In this document: one piece after another, positions 17,661 through 26,542 of the stretch
Position numbering within the stretch: position 1 is the stretch's first letter
Layout: each line of letters opens with the position of its first letter
Assembly: GCA_013298625.1 (NCBI GenBank)
Contig: JAAFIF010000019.1
Span: 1-64,000, forward strand
Direction of reading: 5' to 3'
DNA length: 64,000 bases
Origin: Myxococcales bacterium
GTDB lineage: Bacteria > Myxococcota_A > Polyangia > Polyangiales > Ga0077539
Position numbers and translations under genes: made by a program
Notes under the pieces: generated by a model
Database searches by the model: none
Told to the model about the DNA's origin: nothing
Seen by the model: the letters and a program-made list of their open reading frames with translations, nothing else

Positions 17661-18989
17661 TCAGTGGGTTTGCTGAAAGTCGTACACGCTGCCGAGCCCG
17701 AGGATGCGCGTGAGCTCGTCGAGCGCCGTCATGCACTCGCGGGCGAGGGCGGGGTCGGACAGGTCGTTGGGGATGAGCCGGTCGCGGTAGTGCTTGTGCA
17801 CCCACGCTTCGAGCTCGGCGGCGAGGGCTTCGGAGAAGAGCACGCGCGCGCCGAGGGCCGAGCGCTCTTCGTCCGTGAGCGCCACGCGCAGTCGCAGGCA
17901 CGCGGGGCCGCCGCCGTTGTGCATGCTCTGGCGCACGTCGAGGTAGCGCACCGCGGTGACGGGATTGCGACCGGCGACGACGCGCTCGAGAAAGTCCTTG
18001 GCGCGCGGGTTCTCTTCGCTGTCCTTGGGCGCGAGGATCTCGATGGTCCCGTCTTCGCGCTCGACGAGCTGAGAGTTGAACGGGTAGGCGCCGACCGCGT
18101 CTTTGGTGGGCAGCTCGTCTTCTGTCGCGAGCTCGCTGCAGAAGCGGTCGCCGAGCAGCTCGCGCAGGCGCACGAGCACGCCGCGCAGGTCGTTGAACGC
18201 GCGCTCGTGCAGCATGAAGAAGCAGCCGGTGCCCACGGCGAGCACGTCCGTGTGAAACGCTCCTGCGTCGATGCCTTCGGGCGACTGCTGCGCGAACACC
18301 GTGCGCTCTGCGTCGAGGTGGTGCAGCCGCGCGACGGCCTGGCTCGCCTCGAGCGTCTGCCTCGCGGGAAACCGCTTGGGCCCCGCGAACTCTCCCCACG
18401 CCCTTCGTCCCCACGCGAACAAGTGCACCGCCGCGCGGCCGTCGACGGAGAAGCGCGTGTGGTTGGCCGCTCCTTCGTCGGCGAACTGGCCGCCGCCCGG
18501 GAGCGCCTCGTGCACGACGAAGCGCGCGGGGTCGCTGAAGATCGCGCGCATCACGCGGGTGGTGGTGTCGGCCTCGATGGCGCGATGAAACATCGCCTGC
18601 AGATTCGCAGGCGTGACGTGCACCCTCCCGTCGCTCGTGTCCGCGGACGGCGCGACCGTCGCGGCGTTGGCCGTCCACATGGCCGCGGCGCTCGACGCGA
18701 GGCGCAAGAGCTGAAACGCCTCTTTGCTGGCCCGCGCGAGCACGTGCTCGTCCGACCCCGTGAAGCCGAGGGCGCGCAGCGCGCGCAGCGACGGCCGCGG
18801 GTGCGGAGGCAGCACCGCTTGCCCGGCGCCGAGCCCGTGGACGAAGCGCATCTTCGCGATGCCCTGCAGCGCCGCTTCGCGCGGGTTGCTCACCTGACCT
18901 TCGTTGACGGTGCTCGCGACGTTGCCCGGCGCGAGGCCTCCGTAGTTGTGCGTGGGCCCGACGAGGCCATCGAAGTTGTACTCGCGCAT
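17661..18989 (-). CDS. astB: N-succinylarginine dihydrolase AstB
   Basis: A 442-residue protein, full family length. The amidinotransferase-fold marks are G-P-T-H-N-Y-G-G near the start, A-N-H-T-R-F with one catalytic His, F-H-T-D-V with another, and the Cys in N-G-G-G-P-A-C-L-R. AstB turns succinylarginine into succinylornithine, ammonia and CO2 in the arginine succinyltransferase pathway. None of astA, C, D or E is in the window, and it sits 12 bases from an acyl-ACP operon, so it is either an orphan or used for another guanidino substrate. Confidence 0.9.
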   Translation of the reverse strand: MREYNFDGLVGPTHNYGGLAPGNVASTVNEGQVSNPREAALQGIAKMRFVHGLGAGQAVLPPHPRPSLRALRALGFTGSDEHVLARASKEAFQLLRLASSAAAMWTANAATVAPSADTSDGRVHVTPANLQAMFHRAIEADTTTRVMRAIFSDPARFVVHEALPGGGQFADEGAANHTRFSVDGRAAVHLFAWGRRAWGEFAGPKRFPARQTLEASQAVARLHHLDAERTVFAQQSPEGIDAGAFHTDVLAVGTGCFFMLHERAFNDLRGVLVRLRELLGDRFCSELATEDELPTKDAVGAYPFNSQLVEREDGTIEILAPKDSEENPRAKDFLERVVAGRNPVTAVRYLDVRQSMHNGGGPACLRLRVALTDEERSALGARVLFSEALAAELEAWVHKHYRDRLIPNDLSDPALARECMTALDELTRILGLGSVYDFQQTH

Positions 18990-19079
18990 GCGATCGCCCT
19001 CTGCGAATCGCGAGCGTAGCGCTCACTCTGCCCTGCGAGAATCACCATCGTCGCGGTAGCTTCTGTTCTCACTGACAGC

Positions 19080-19733
19080 ATGAAGCGTTGCCCGTACTGC
19101 GCTGAAGAGATCCAAGACGCCGCGGTGAAGTGCCGCTTCTGCGGCGAGATGCTCAACGGCGCAGCGCCCGTCGCGACCGCGCAGCGCGGCGCTTCGCCTG
19201 GATTTTCGCCGACGACGAGCGGGGCGCTGGCGGCGCAGTCCCGCCCGCTGTACGGCGGCAGCCCGTCGCGCAAGGCGTATTTGACCCGCTATCTCGCCGC
19301 GTTGGCGCTGGTGTTGTGCTCGCTCGGCGCCGTGGTGGGCGCGGCGATCGACACGAGCGCGCCGTGGGCGATCCCGCTCGCAGTGGTGGCGGGGCTGTTC
19401 GCGATGGGTGCCGTTGTGCTCGGAGTGTGGACCGAGCTCAACCGCCGCTCGACGCGGTACAAGATCTCGACGCGACGCATCGACGTCGAGTCGGGGATCT
19501 TGACCACGCGCATCGACACGCTCGAGCTGTGGCGCGTGCGCGACCTGGAGTTTTCGCAGTCGATCGGCGAGAAGATCCTGGGGATCGGCCGCATCGTGGT
19601 GCTGACGCACGAAGAGAAGTCGAGCCAGCTGGTGCTGTTGGGGCTCTACGACTCGCGCAAGCTCTTCGAAGAGCTGAAGACCGCGGTCGAGGTCGCGCGG
19701 CAGAGCCGCAACATCGTCGGCATTGTTGAATAG
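19080..19733 (+). CDS. Zinc-ribbon membrane protein with PH-like domain
   Basis: A 217-residue protein. Residues 1-25 form a zinc ribbon (C-P-Y-C and C-R-F-C), followed by a flexible linker. Two membrane helices cover about 75-120, and a bacterial PH-like (YdbS/YdbT-type) domain follows with R-Y-K-I-S-T-R-R-I-D-V-E-S-G and I-D-T-L-E-L-W-R-V-R-D-L-E. This domain order is common in membrane proteins that sense or shape the envelope. The function is unknown. It ends 63 bases before egtD. Confidence 0.8.
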   Translation: MKRCPYCAEEIQDAAVKCRFCGEMLNGAAPVATAQRGASPGFSPTTSGALAAQSRPLYGGSPSRKAYLTRYLAALALVLCSLGAVVGAAIDTSAPWAIPLAVVAGLFAMGAVVLGVWTELNRRSTRYKISTRRIDVESGILTTRIDTLELWRVRDLEFSQSIGEKILGIGRIVVLTHEEKSSQLVLLGLYDSRKLFEELKTAVEVARQSRNIVGIVE

Positions 19734-19796
19734 TGTTCGTCGCGCGGTTGTAGAAACCCTCGCGTCGCGGGTTGCGTACAGTCCGCTGCAACAGCG

Positions 19797-20759
19797 ATGA
19801 GCGACGAGTCGAGCGAGACCAGTGGGCACAACAGAGAGCTCGACGCGCTGCGCGACGGGCTCTCGCGGCCGCTGCGAGAAATCGCGGCGAAGTACTTCTA
19901 CGACGACCGGGGCAGCGCGCTGTTCGAGCGCATCACCGAGCTTCGCGAGTACTACCCCACGCGGACAGAGATCAGCATTTTGGAGCGCGACGCGCGCGAG
20001 ATCATGGCCGACGCGCGGGCGGGGCACCTGGTCGAGCTCGGCTCGGGCGCGGGGCGCAAGATCCGGCTGCTGCTCGATCGCTGGGAGGCGCGCGACGAGG
20101 GCGGGCGCTGCACGATGCTGGACGTCAACCAGAGCTTTCTCGATCAGTCCATCGAGGCGCTCGCGCGCGCGTATCCGCGGTGCGCCTTCGACGGCGTGGT
20201 CGGCGACTTCACGACGGACCTCGACCGCATCGCGCCCAGCTCCGCCCCCCGCCTCACCGTCTTCTTCGCCGGAACGATCGGAAACCTCTACCCCCACGAG
20301 CGCCTCGCCTTCTTTCGCAGCATCGCCGCGTCGATGCGCCCCGAGGACTCTCTGCTCGTCGGCGTCGACCTCGTGAAGGACACCGCGCGCCTCGAGTCCG
20401 CCTACAACGACAGCGAAGGGGTCACGGCGGAGTTCAACCTCAACGCCCTGCGCGTGCTCAACGCTCGCTTCGACGCGGACTTCGACGAGAGCGCCTTCGA
20501 GCACCGAGCGTTCTTCGACCGCGCACAGTCGTGGATCGAGATGCGCCTGCGCGCCACGCGCGCGACCAGCGCCCTCGTGCGCGCCACCGGGCAGCGCGTC
20601 GAGCTGTCCGCTGGCGACGAGATCCGCACCGAGATCTCCTGCAAATTTACCGCTGATTCGCTGCGCAACGACCTCGCTTCCGCCGGGCTCGCTCTGCGCG
20701 CGTGGCGCACAGATCCCCGCCACGACTTCGCCCTCGCGCACATCTGGAGCGCGCCGTGA
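19797..20759 (+). CDS. egtD: L-histidine N-alpha-methyltransferase EgtD
   Basis: A 320-residue protein matching EgtD length. It has the K-Y-F-Y-D-D-R-G-S-x-L-F-E start that is nearly diagnostic, L-G-S-G-A-G-R-K as the SAM-binding loop, and F-F-A-G-T-I-G-N-L. It methylates histidine three times to give hercynine in ergothioneine synthesis. The next gene, egtB, starts inside its stop codon (GTGA), so the two are translated together. Confidence 0.93.
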   Translation: MSDESSETSGHNRELDALRDGLSRPLREIAAKYFYDDRGSALFERITELREYYPTRTEISILERDAREIMADARAGHLVELGSGAGRKIRLLLDRWEARDEGGRCTMLDVNQSFLDQSIEALARAYPRCAFDGVVGDFTTDLDRIAPSSAPRLTVFFAGTIGNLYPHERLAFFRSIAASMRPEDSLLVGVDLVKDTARLESAYNDSEGVTAEFNLNALRVLNARFDADFDESAFEHRAFFDRAQSWIEMRLRATRATSALVRATGQRVELSAGDEIRTEISCKFTADSLRNDLASAGLALRAWRTDPRHDFALAHIWSAP

Positions 20760-21991
20760 CCGACGAGCTCACCCTCCGCGCGCAGCTCGAGTCCGCCTGG
20801 GCGCGCTCGGACTCGCTCTTCGCCATGCTCGCGCCCGACGCCTTCGCGCTGCGGCCCATCGCCCTGCGTCACCCGCTGCTCTTCTACGTCGGTCACTTGC
20901 CGGCGTTCGCGCACAACCAGATCGTCCGCGGCGCGCTCGGCGGCGAAACACTCGACCCCGCGCTCGATGACCTCTTCGCGCGAGGGATCGACCCCGAGAC
21001 CGAAGGCGAAGCGCCGAGCATCGCCCAGTGGCCGTCGATCGCGTCGGTCCTCGCGTACCGCGACGCGGTGCGAGCGCGCGTTCGCCAGTCGATCGCCGCC
21101 GTGCTCGAGCGACCCCACGACGTGCTCTGCGCCAACGGCCGCGTGCTCTCGCTCGTCATCGAGCACGAGCTCATGCACCACGAGACGCTGCAGTACCTCT
21201 TCGCCCAGTGCCCCGACGGCACGCTCTCTCGCCCCCAGCATCACGAACCCATCGGTGGCGCAGGGCGCGCCGCGGTCCTTCGCTCGGTGGGCGCGGGGTT
21301 CGTCACGCTGGGGGCGCGCTTCGACGAGCTCGCGTTCGGCTGGGACAACGAGTTCGGCGCGACGCGCGAGCGGGTCGAGAGCTTTCTGCTCAGCGATCTT
21401 CCTGTGCGAAATCGCGACTGGCTTGATTATATGGGCGAGGTGGGCAGCTCGGACGACCACCGCCCCGCGAGCATGGTCGAGCGCGACGGCCGGTGGTTCG
21501 TCCGCACGGTCTTCGGGCTCGTCCCGATGGACGTGGCCGAGGGGTGGCCCGTGCAGGTCAGCGCCCTTCAAGCGCGGGCGTACTGCGCGCGCGTCGGCGG
21601 CAGGCTCGCCACCGAGGCCGAGCTGCACCACGCCGCCCGCGCGACGATGGACCGCGAAGACTTCACGGCGCACGCGCTCTTGCAGTGGGAGCGCTGGTAC
21701 CCCGACCCCGTCGGCCACGCACCCGCGAGCGCCAGCGCGTTCGGCGTCGAAGAGCTCATCGGCAACGGGTGGGAGTGGACCTCGAGCGTGTTCGCCCCGC
21801 GCGAGGGCTTCACGCCGTGGGCGCGCACGTACCCTGGATACTCTGCGGATTTCTTCGACGGCGAGCACGACGTCGTCTTCGGCGGTGCGTGGCCCACGGA
21901 CCTCGCGCTCGTGCGACCGAGCTTCTGCAACTGGTACCGCCGCAGCTACCCCTACGCGTTTACGAGCTTTCGCGTCGCGCGCGACCGGTGA
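20756..21991 (+). CDS. egtB: Ergothioneine sulfoxide synthase EgtB-like
   Basis: A 411-residue protein from GTG 20756. The N-terminal DinB-like domain gives the iron ligands: an early His (G-H47 or H53) and the H-E-L-M-H pair at 137 and 141. The C-terminal half is a formylglycine-generating-enzyme fold with G-N-x-W-E-W and the end F-C-N-W-Y-R-R. EgtB joins hercynine to a thiol using O2 and iron. As egtA, egtC and egtE are absent here, the enzyme may use cysteine directly, as some two-gene systems do; that is inference. Confidence 0.9.
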   Translation: MTDELTLRAQLESAWARSDSLFAMLAPDAFALRPIALRHPLLFYVGHLPAFAHNQIVRGALGGETLDPALDDLFARGIDPETEGEAPSIAQWPSIASVLAYRDAVRARVRQSIAAVLERPHDVLCANGRVLSLVIEHELMHHETLQYLFAQCPDGTLSRPQHHEPIGGAGRAAVLRSVGAGFVTLGARFDELAFGWDNEFGATRERVESFLLSDLPVRNRDWLDYMGEVGSSDDHRPASMVERDGRWFVRTVFGLVPMDVAEGWPVQVSALQARAYCARVGGRLATEAELHHAARATMDREDFTAHALLQWERWYPDPVGHAPASASAFGVEELIGNGWEWTSSVFAPREGFTPWARTYPGYSADFFDGEHDVVFGGAWPTDLALVRPSFCNWYRRSYPYAFTSFRVARDR

Positions 21992-21995
21992 CCGG

Positions 21996-22910
21996 TTACA
22001 GCGAGATGCTCTGCGCTTGCCCCGAGAACATCCGGTCGAGCTCGGCGGCGTTGGGCGTCGTGTCCAACCGCGGCGCAGGACCGGGCAGCGGAAGCCCTTC
22101 GCGCACGCGCATCTCGTAGTCGCGCTGCCCGAGCCGCATGATCGAGAGCCGAAGGTACTCGGCCATCGCGCGGTACGCCTCGGGGCCCGCCGTCATGCTG
22201 CAGCGATCAGCCAGGTCGATCGGAGCGCCGAAGGTGACGGTGACGGGCTGCCCCGTTCCGTCGAAGTTGCTGCGGACCTGCGTGGCGAGGTCGCTCTGCA
22301 GCCCGATGATAAACGTGGGAATCACCACGGGGCGCGCGTGATAGATGATCTCGCCGATGCCCGTGCTCGCGGGCAACAGCGTGTACGGCTCGGCCGACTT
22401 GTTGCGCGTCCCCTCGGGGTGATACCCGATCAGCGAGCCCGGCGTCGCCGCGGCCTCGGTGATGAAGTCCACCGTGTAGCGGTTGAACGCCTTGCGCTCT
22501 TTCTCGCGAAGCACCGGCGGATACATCGCCATCGCCGACATGATCGCGTTGACGAGCACGCCGTCGGGACGCTCGTAGAAGTACGCCGACCGAACGGGGA
22601 AGAACATCTGCTTCACCCAGTCCGTGCTGCGCAGGACGACGCTCGAGATCACGTAGAAGTCGAACATCGTGAGGTGGTTGCAGACGAACACCACGCCCCG
22701 CGATCGATCGATCTCGCGCACGTGCTGCAGCCCGTCGACCCGCGTGAGCTTGTTCGTCGAGACGTACACCCACATCTTGCCGATCGAGTCGAGGAAGCGA
22801 TGGCCGTATCGCTTCAGCGTCGGGTCTCGATTGGCCTTGTCCGCGATGCGAAACGCGATCTTCTCGAACCCTCGGAGCTGGCTCAGTTCTTCTTCGGTCG
22901 GTACCCGCAT
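21996..22910 (-). CDS. PlsC-like lysophospholipid acyltransferase
   Basis: A 304-residue protein with the acyltransferase motifs N-H-L-T-M-F-D (an N-H-x4-D variant of H-x4-D) near residue 78 and P-E-G-T-R near 165. It is longer than the classic PlsC by its N-terminal 60 and C-terminal 50 residues. It should transfer an acyl group to a lysophospholipid or another lipid acceptor at the membrane. It converges with egtB, the stop codons being 4 bases apart. Confidence 0.82.
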   Translation of the reverse strand: MRVPTEEELSQLRGFEKIAFRIADKANRDPTLKRYGHRFLDSIGKMWVYVSTNKLTRVDGLQHVREIDRSRGVVFVCNHLTMFDFYVISSVVLRSTDWVKQMFFPVRSAYFYERPDGVLVNAIMSAMAMYPPVLREKERKAFNRYTVDFITEAAATPGSLIGYHPEGTRNKSAEPYTLLPASTGIGEIIYHARPVVIPTFIIGLQSDLATQVRSNFDGTGQPVTVTFGAPIDLADRCSMTAGPEAYRAMAEYLRLSIMRLGQRDYEMRVREGLPLPGPAPRLDTTPNAAELDRMFSGQAQSISL

Positions 22911-22985
22911 GACAGATCGGTGACACTACAGCGACCGGACGGAGAGAGTAAACAGCCCTGCGACCGGAGCGCGCGGGGCGCTCTC

Positions 22986-23639
22986 TCAACGCGCGACGCG
23001 GCGGTTCTCGTAGGCCCACATCGCGAGCTCGACGCGGTTGCGCGCAGAGAGCTTCGCCATGGCGCTCGCGATGTGGGTCTTCACCGTGCTCAAGCTGATG
23101 TGCAGCGCGCGGGCGATCTCTTGGTTGGTGCTGCCGTCGGCGATCGCGACGACGACCTCTTCTTCTCGCTCGGTCAGCGCTTCGACGGGCTCGCGCTTGG
23201 GCGCCGATCGCAGCGAGGCGAACGTCGAGAGCAGCCGCACCGTCACGCTCGGCGCGATCAGCGCGTCCCCTTCGGCCGCCGCTCGAACGGCTTGCGTGAG
23301 CAGCGCGGGGCCAGCGTCTTTCAGCAAAAATCCACGGGCTCCTGCTTGGAGCGCGCCGTAGACGTACTCGTCGAGGTCGAACGTGGTGATGATCACCACG
23401 GCCAGGGGCCTGGCCACACCGGGGCCGGCCACGGCGCGGGTGGCGTCGATCCCGTTCATGATGGGCATGCGGACGTCGAAGAGGCCGACGTCGGGACGAA
23501 GCGTCTGGGCGAGCTCGACCGCGCGGCGCCCGTCGGCGGCTTCGCCCACGACCTCGATGTCGTCCTCGGCTTCGAGGATCATGCGCAGCCCTGCGCGAAC
23601 GAGGGGCTGGTCGTCGGCGATGAGAACCCGAATGCTCAC
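22986..23639 (-). CDS. NarL/FixJ-type response regulator
   Basis: A 217-residue protein from GTG 23639, which overlaps the kinase stop as GTGA. The receiver domain has the acidic pair D9-D10, the phosphorylation site Asp55 in L-F-D-V-R-M-P and a Lys in L-L-K-D-A. A LuxR-type helix-turn-helix (about 150-210) follows with L-T-E-R-E-E-E-V and T-N-Q-E-I-A. It binds DNA when phosphorylated by the partner kinase. Confidence 0.95.
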   Translation of the reverse strand: MSIRVLIADDQPLVRAGLRMILEAEDDIEVVGEAADGRRAVELAQTLRPDVGLFDVRMPIMNGIDATRAVAGPGVARPLAVVIITTFDLDEYVYGALQAGARGFLLKDAGPALLTQAVRAAAEGDALIAPSVTVRLLSTFASLRSAPKREPVEALTEREEEVVVAIADGSTNQEIARALHISLSTVKTHIASAMAKLSARNRVELAMWAYENRRVAR

Positions 23640-24763
23640 GATTCGCTCGCTTTCAAGGGAATGCTGGCTTCGACCGACCAGCCGCCGCGGGGGAGCGGGC
23701 CGGCGACGAGCGTTCCGCCGAGGAGCGAGGCGCGCTCGGACATGCCGAGCAGGCCGAAGCCCTCGTCGCGGGCGCGCGACGGGGCGCCGTCGTCGATCAC
23801 GCTCAGCTTCGCGCGACCGTCCTCGATGGTCACTCGAACGTCCACCGAGCGCGCGCTCTTCGCGTGGCGCACCGCGTTGGTCACCGCCTCGCGCGCGATG
23901 CGATACAGCGCCGCTTGCACCGAAGCCGGGACGCGAATCGTCGATGAATCACGGTGGATCTTGATTTGTGGTGTCACGGTCATCGCCGAGAGCGCGTCGA
24001 TCGCCGCGAGGTCCGGCTGCGGCGCCATCGGCGCGTCGCGCAGCGCGCCCACGAGCCTACGCATCTCGGTGAGCGCGAGAGAAGCCTCGGACTCGATCGC
24101 GCCGAGGGCTGCCTCTGCTGCGGCTGGCTTGCGAGCGAGCACCGCGCGCGCGGCTTGCGCTTGAATCGTCACCGCCGCGAGGTGATGCGCCACCGTGTCG
24201 TGCAGCTCGCGGGCGAGCGCCTCGCGCTCTCTCCACCGCGCGTGCTCGAGCTCTCGCTGATGCGTCTCTGCCCGAAACCGCACCGACGCCCCGATCGCGA
24301 ACGGAAACAGCAGCACCACGATGCTCCCCACCCAGTCCTCTGCGCGCGCCGGGTGATGGCCGACCACCGACGCCGCGTACGCCACGACGATCCAGCAAAG
24401 CCCCGCGGTCATCTCTCTCGCCGATCCCCAGCGCGCGAGCGAGTACGGCATCACCAGCGCAAACACCGCGGAGTACAGCCCGTCCGCGCGCTGTGGCCCC
24501 CACGTGAGCGCAGTGTGCGCCATCGCCGATCCGAACGCGACGGACACCGCCAGCAGCGGCCGCGACGCGCGCACCACCAGCGCCGCAGCGACCGCGAGCG
24601 CCATGAGCACGTCGAGCGCGCGGTGCGCGAGGCCGCTGCGAGCGACCCCTTCGATCGCGATCAGCGTCGCGCAGCCAAGAGCGATCGCGATGTCCCGTCG
24701 CCGCGGCCGCGCGGGGCGCGCTGGAGAGCGGTCATCGAGCAGCGCGCGCAGCGAGAGGGCCAT
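23636..24763 (-). CDS. DesK/NarX-type sensor histidine kinase
   Basis: A 375-residue protein from ATG 24763. Membrane segments fill residues about 30-170 with only short loops, so the signal is likely sensed in or near the membrane. The HisKA_3 box is A-R-E-L-H-D-T-V-A-H-H with the phospho-His near 198. The ATPase domain has R-E-A-V-T-N-A-V-R-H-A and G-F-G-L-L-G-M-S-E-R-A. It should phosphorylate the response regulator encoded by the overlapping downstream gene. Confidence 0.93.
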   Translation of the reverse strand: MALSLRALLDDRSPARPARPRRRDIAIALGCATLIAIEGVARSGLAHRALDVLMALAVAAALVVRASRPLLAVSVAFGSAMAHTALTWGPQRADGLYSAVFALVMPYSLARWGSAREMTAGLCWIVVAYAASVVGHHPARAEDWVGSIVVLLFPFAIGASVRFRAETHQRELEHARWREREALARELHDTVAHHLAAVTIQAQAARAVLARKPAAAEAALGAIESEASLALTEMRRLVGALRDAPMAPQPDLAAIDALSAMTVTPQIKIHRDSSTIRVPASVQAALYRIAREAVTNAVRHAKSARSVDVRVTIEDGRAKLSVIDDGAPSRARDEGFGLLGMSERASLLGGTLVAGPLPRGGWSVEASIPLKASES

Positions 24764-24839
24764 CACGCCGAGCGTAGCGGCGCTCGGCCCCCTGGTGCAT
24801 CGGCCGAAAGTACGGGGGGCGCTTCGTTCGCGCGTGCGA

Positions 24840-25856
24840 TCACCGCGCGGGCTCGCGCTTGCCGAGCGACGGGCCGACCCAGAGCACGACGATGGCGCTG
24901 ACGAGCAGGGCCGCGCCGAACAACTCTGCGCGGTTGGGAGCACGCTGACCGACGGTCATCAACACCGCGCCCGCGAGCACGCCGGCCAAGATGCTCGACG
25001 CTCGGTTGAGCGGAACGCAGAACGTGTTCTCCCTCGCGTCGAGCAGGACGAGCCCGCCGAACACGCCAGTCCCCTGCGACAGGACGCCGACCGCGAGGAT
25101 CCACGGCAGGGTCGACGAGCTCCAGAGGTCCGTGAAGCCTCGGCGGATCGCGAGCAGCGCGGGGCTGCGGCCGACGAGCGCGAGCATCGCGAGCGTGAGC
25201 ACCGCGGCGGGGGCGGCCACCATCTGCTCTTCGACGAAGTACCGGCGCTGCACGTTGTTGTCGTCGCTCTTGGCCGCGCGGCTCATGAAGCGCAGTCGAA
25301 CGAAGTACGCCGCGAGGTACACGGTGATGTCCGCGGCGCACCAGAACGGGATCGACCCGGCTCCGCCTGCGACAAACGCGTCGAGCAGCGCCAGCATCGA
25401 GAGCCCGAGGGCGACCATCGAGAACCACCGGACCTTGCGCTTGCTCAGCACGTCCACCACGGGCGCGAGCATGAGCACGCCGCCGCGCATGAGCAGCATC
25501 ACCAGCGGAATGCTCACGTTGCGAAACGTGTACGCCAGCGTCGTCGTCACGATGATCGACGCCGTCGCCAGCCCCGAGAGCCCGGTCCACAGCCCAGGGC
25601 GCGGGATCTCTCGCCCGAAGACCTTCACTTTGCTGGCGTACTTCCACCAGCCGAGCATGGAGAGCACGGCGATCATCGAGACCCCAGAGGCCATGGTCGT
25701 GAGCGGCAACAGCTCGAGCCCCGTGACGTTGCGATCGCCCACGAGCCCCGACGAGAGCGCCTTGGTCATCGCGCTGTACGGCGCATAACAAGCGAAGTAC
25801 CCGAAGGCGAACCAGTACACCGTGTGCGACTGGGCTTCTGCAGTTCGAGCGACCAT
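24840..25856 (-). CDS. Multi-pass membrane protein, EamA/DMT-like
   Basis: A 338-residue protein with about ten hydrophobic helices, the count expected for drug/metabolite transporters with two five-helix EamA repeats. I see helix patterns such as S-I-P-L-V-M-L-L-M-R-G-G in the first half and G-V-L-S-Q-G-T-G-V-F in the second that fit, but no specific substrate motif. The next gene downstream on this strand is the histidine kinase (76 bases). Confidence 0.6.
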   Translation of the reverse strand: MVARTAEAQSHTVYWFAFGYFACYAPYSAMTKALSSGLVGDRNVTGLELLPLTTMASGVSMIAVLSMLGWWKYASKVKVFGREIPRPGLWTGLSGLATASIIVTTTLAYTFRNVSIPLVMLLMRGGVLMLAPVVDVLSKRKVRWFSMVALGLSMLALLDAFVAGGAGSIPFWCAADITVYLAAYFVRLRFMSRAAKSDDNNVQRRYFVEEQMVAAPAAVLTLAMLALVGRSPALLAIRRGFTDLWSSSTLPWILAVGVLSQGTGVFGGLVLLDARENTFCVPLNRASSILAGVLAGAVLMTVGQRAPNRAELFGAALLVSAIVVLWVGPSLGKREPAR

Positions 25857-25865
25857 CGACGGAGC

Positions 25866-26462
25866 TTAGGACACGGCGGTCGGCTCTTGTGAAGCGAAGA
25901 CGATGCGGTACGGCGATCGCTCGATGCGCTGAAACAACAGCGCGCGCTCGCGGATGGGCCAGCCCGAGAAGAGCAGGGCGTCGATGGGGTTCCACAAGAC
26001 CACCCAGCCGAAGATGGTGAGGCCTTCGCGGACGACCTTCCACGCGGTGTGCGTGCTCGCGTAGCTCTCGAGCCGCGCCGAGATCGCCAACGCCACGGCG
26101 AGCACCGGCAGCGCCGCGAGCAGCGTCTTCTGCCCTTGCCGGCGGTTGCTCACCCGCTGCCGCTGCGCCCTGTCGTGCTCGTAGCGAAAATGCGCGCGAA
26201 TGGCCGCTTCGAGCTCGTCGCTCGTCAGCGCCGACTGCTCTTCTCTGCACGCGAAGATGAACCGAAACTCCACGGCCTCGTGCTTTCGCACGTCCTCCAT
26301 CGCCGCCAGCAGGTACGCCACGGCGTCGTCTGCCAGGTCTCGATCGTGAAACGGCGCCGGGTCTCGCAGGTCGAACAGCTGCTCGGGCGAGTGCAAGTGC
26401 AGCTCGACCAGGATCTTCTCGCCCTCTCGGCGATATCGCTCTGGCGCCGGTTCGCGAGGCAT
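25866..26462 (-). CDS. Two-helix membrane protein of unknown function
   Basis: A 198-residue protein from ATG 26462. Residues 1-110 are soluble and charged (I-L-V-E-L-H-L-H-S-P-E-Q-L-F is notable). Two membrane helices follow around 120-160, with G-W-V-V-L-W-N-P-I-D between the second helix and a conserved-looking tail. I do not recognise a named family. It stops 9 bases before the DMT-like gene begins. Confidence 0.6.
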   Translation of the reverse strand: MPREPAPERYRREGEKILVELHLHSPEQLFDLRDPAPFHDRDLADDAVAYLLAAMEDVRKHEAVEFRFIFACREEQSALTSDELEAAIRAHFRYEHDRAQRQRVSNRRQGQKTLLAALPVLAVALAISARLESYASTHTAWKVVREGLTIFGWVVLWNPIDALLFSGWPIRERALLFQRIERSPYRIVFASQEPTAVS

Positions 26463-26542
26463 CGGGGGGGGTCTTGTTGCATGCCACACGCGCGGCCGAC
26501 CCGGTAGGGGCCCTCGCGAGCTGTGTCACACTTAGCGCTGCC

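Noticed and set aside
26474..26542. An upstream start for the metallopeptidase gene
   Set aside because: The added residues would displace the signal peptide and lipobox from the N-terminus and lie in the start region of the divergent gene.
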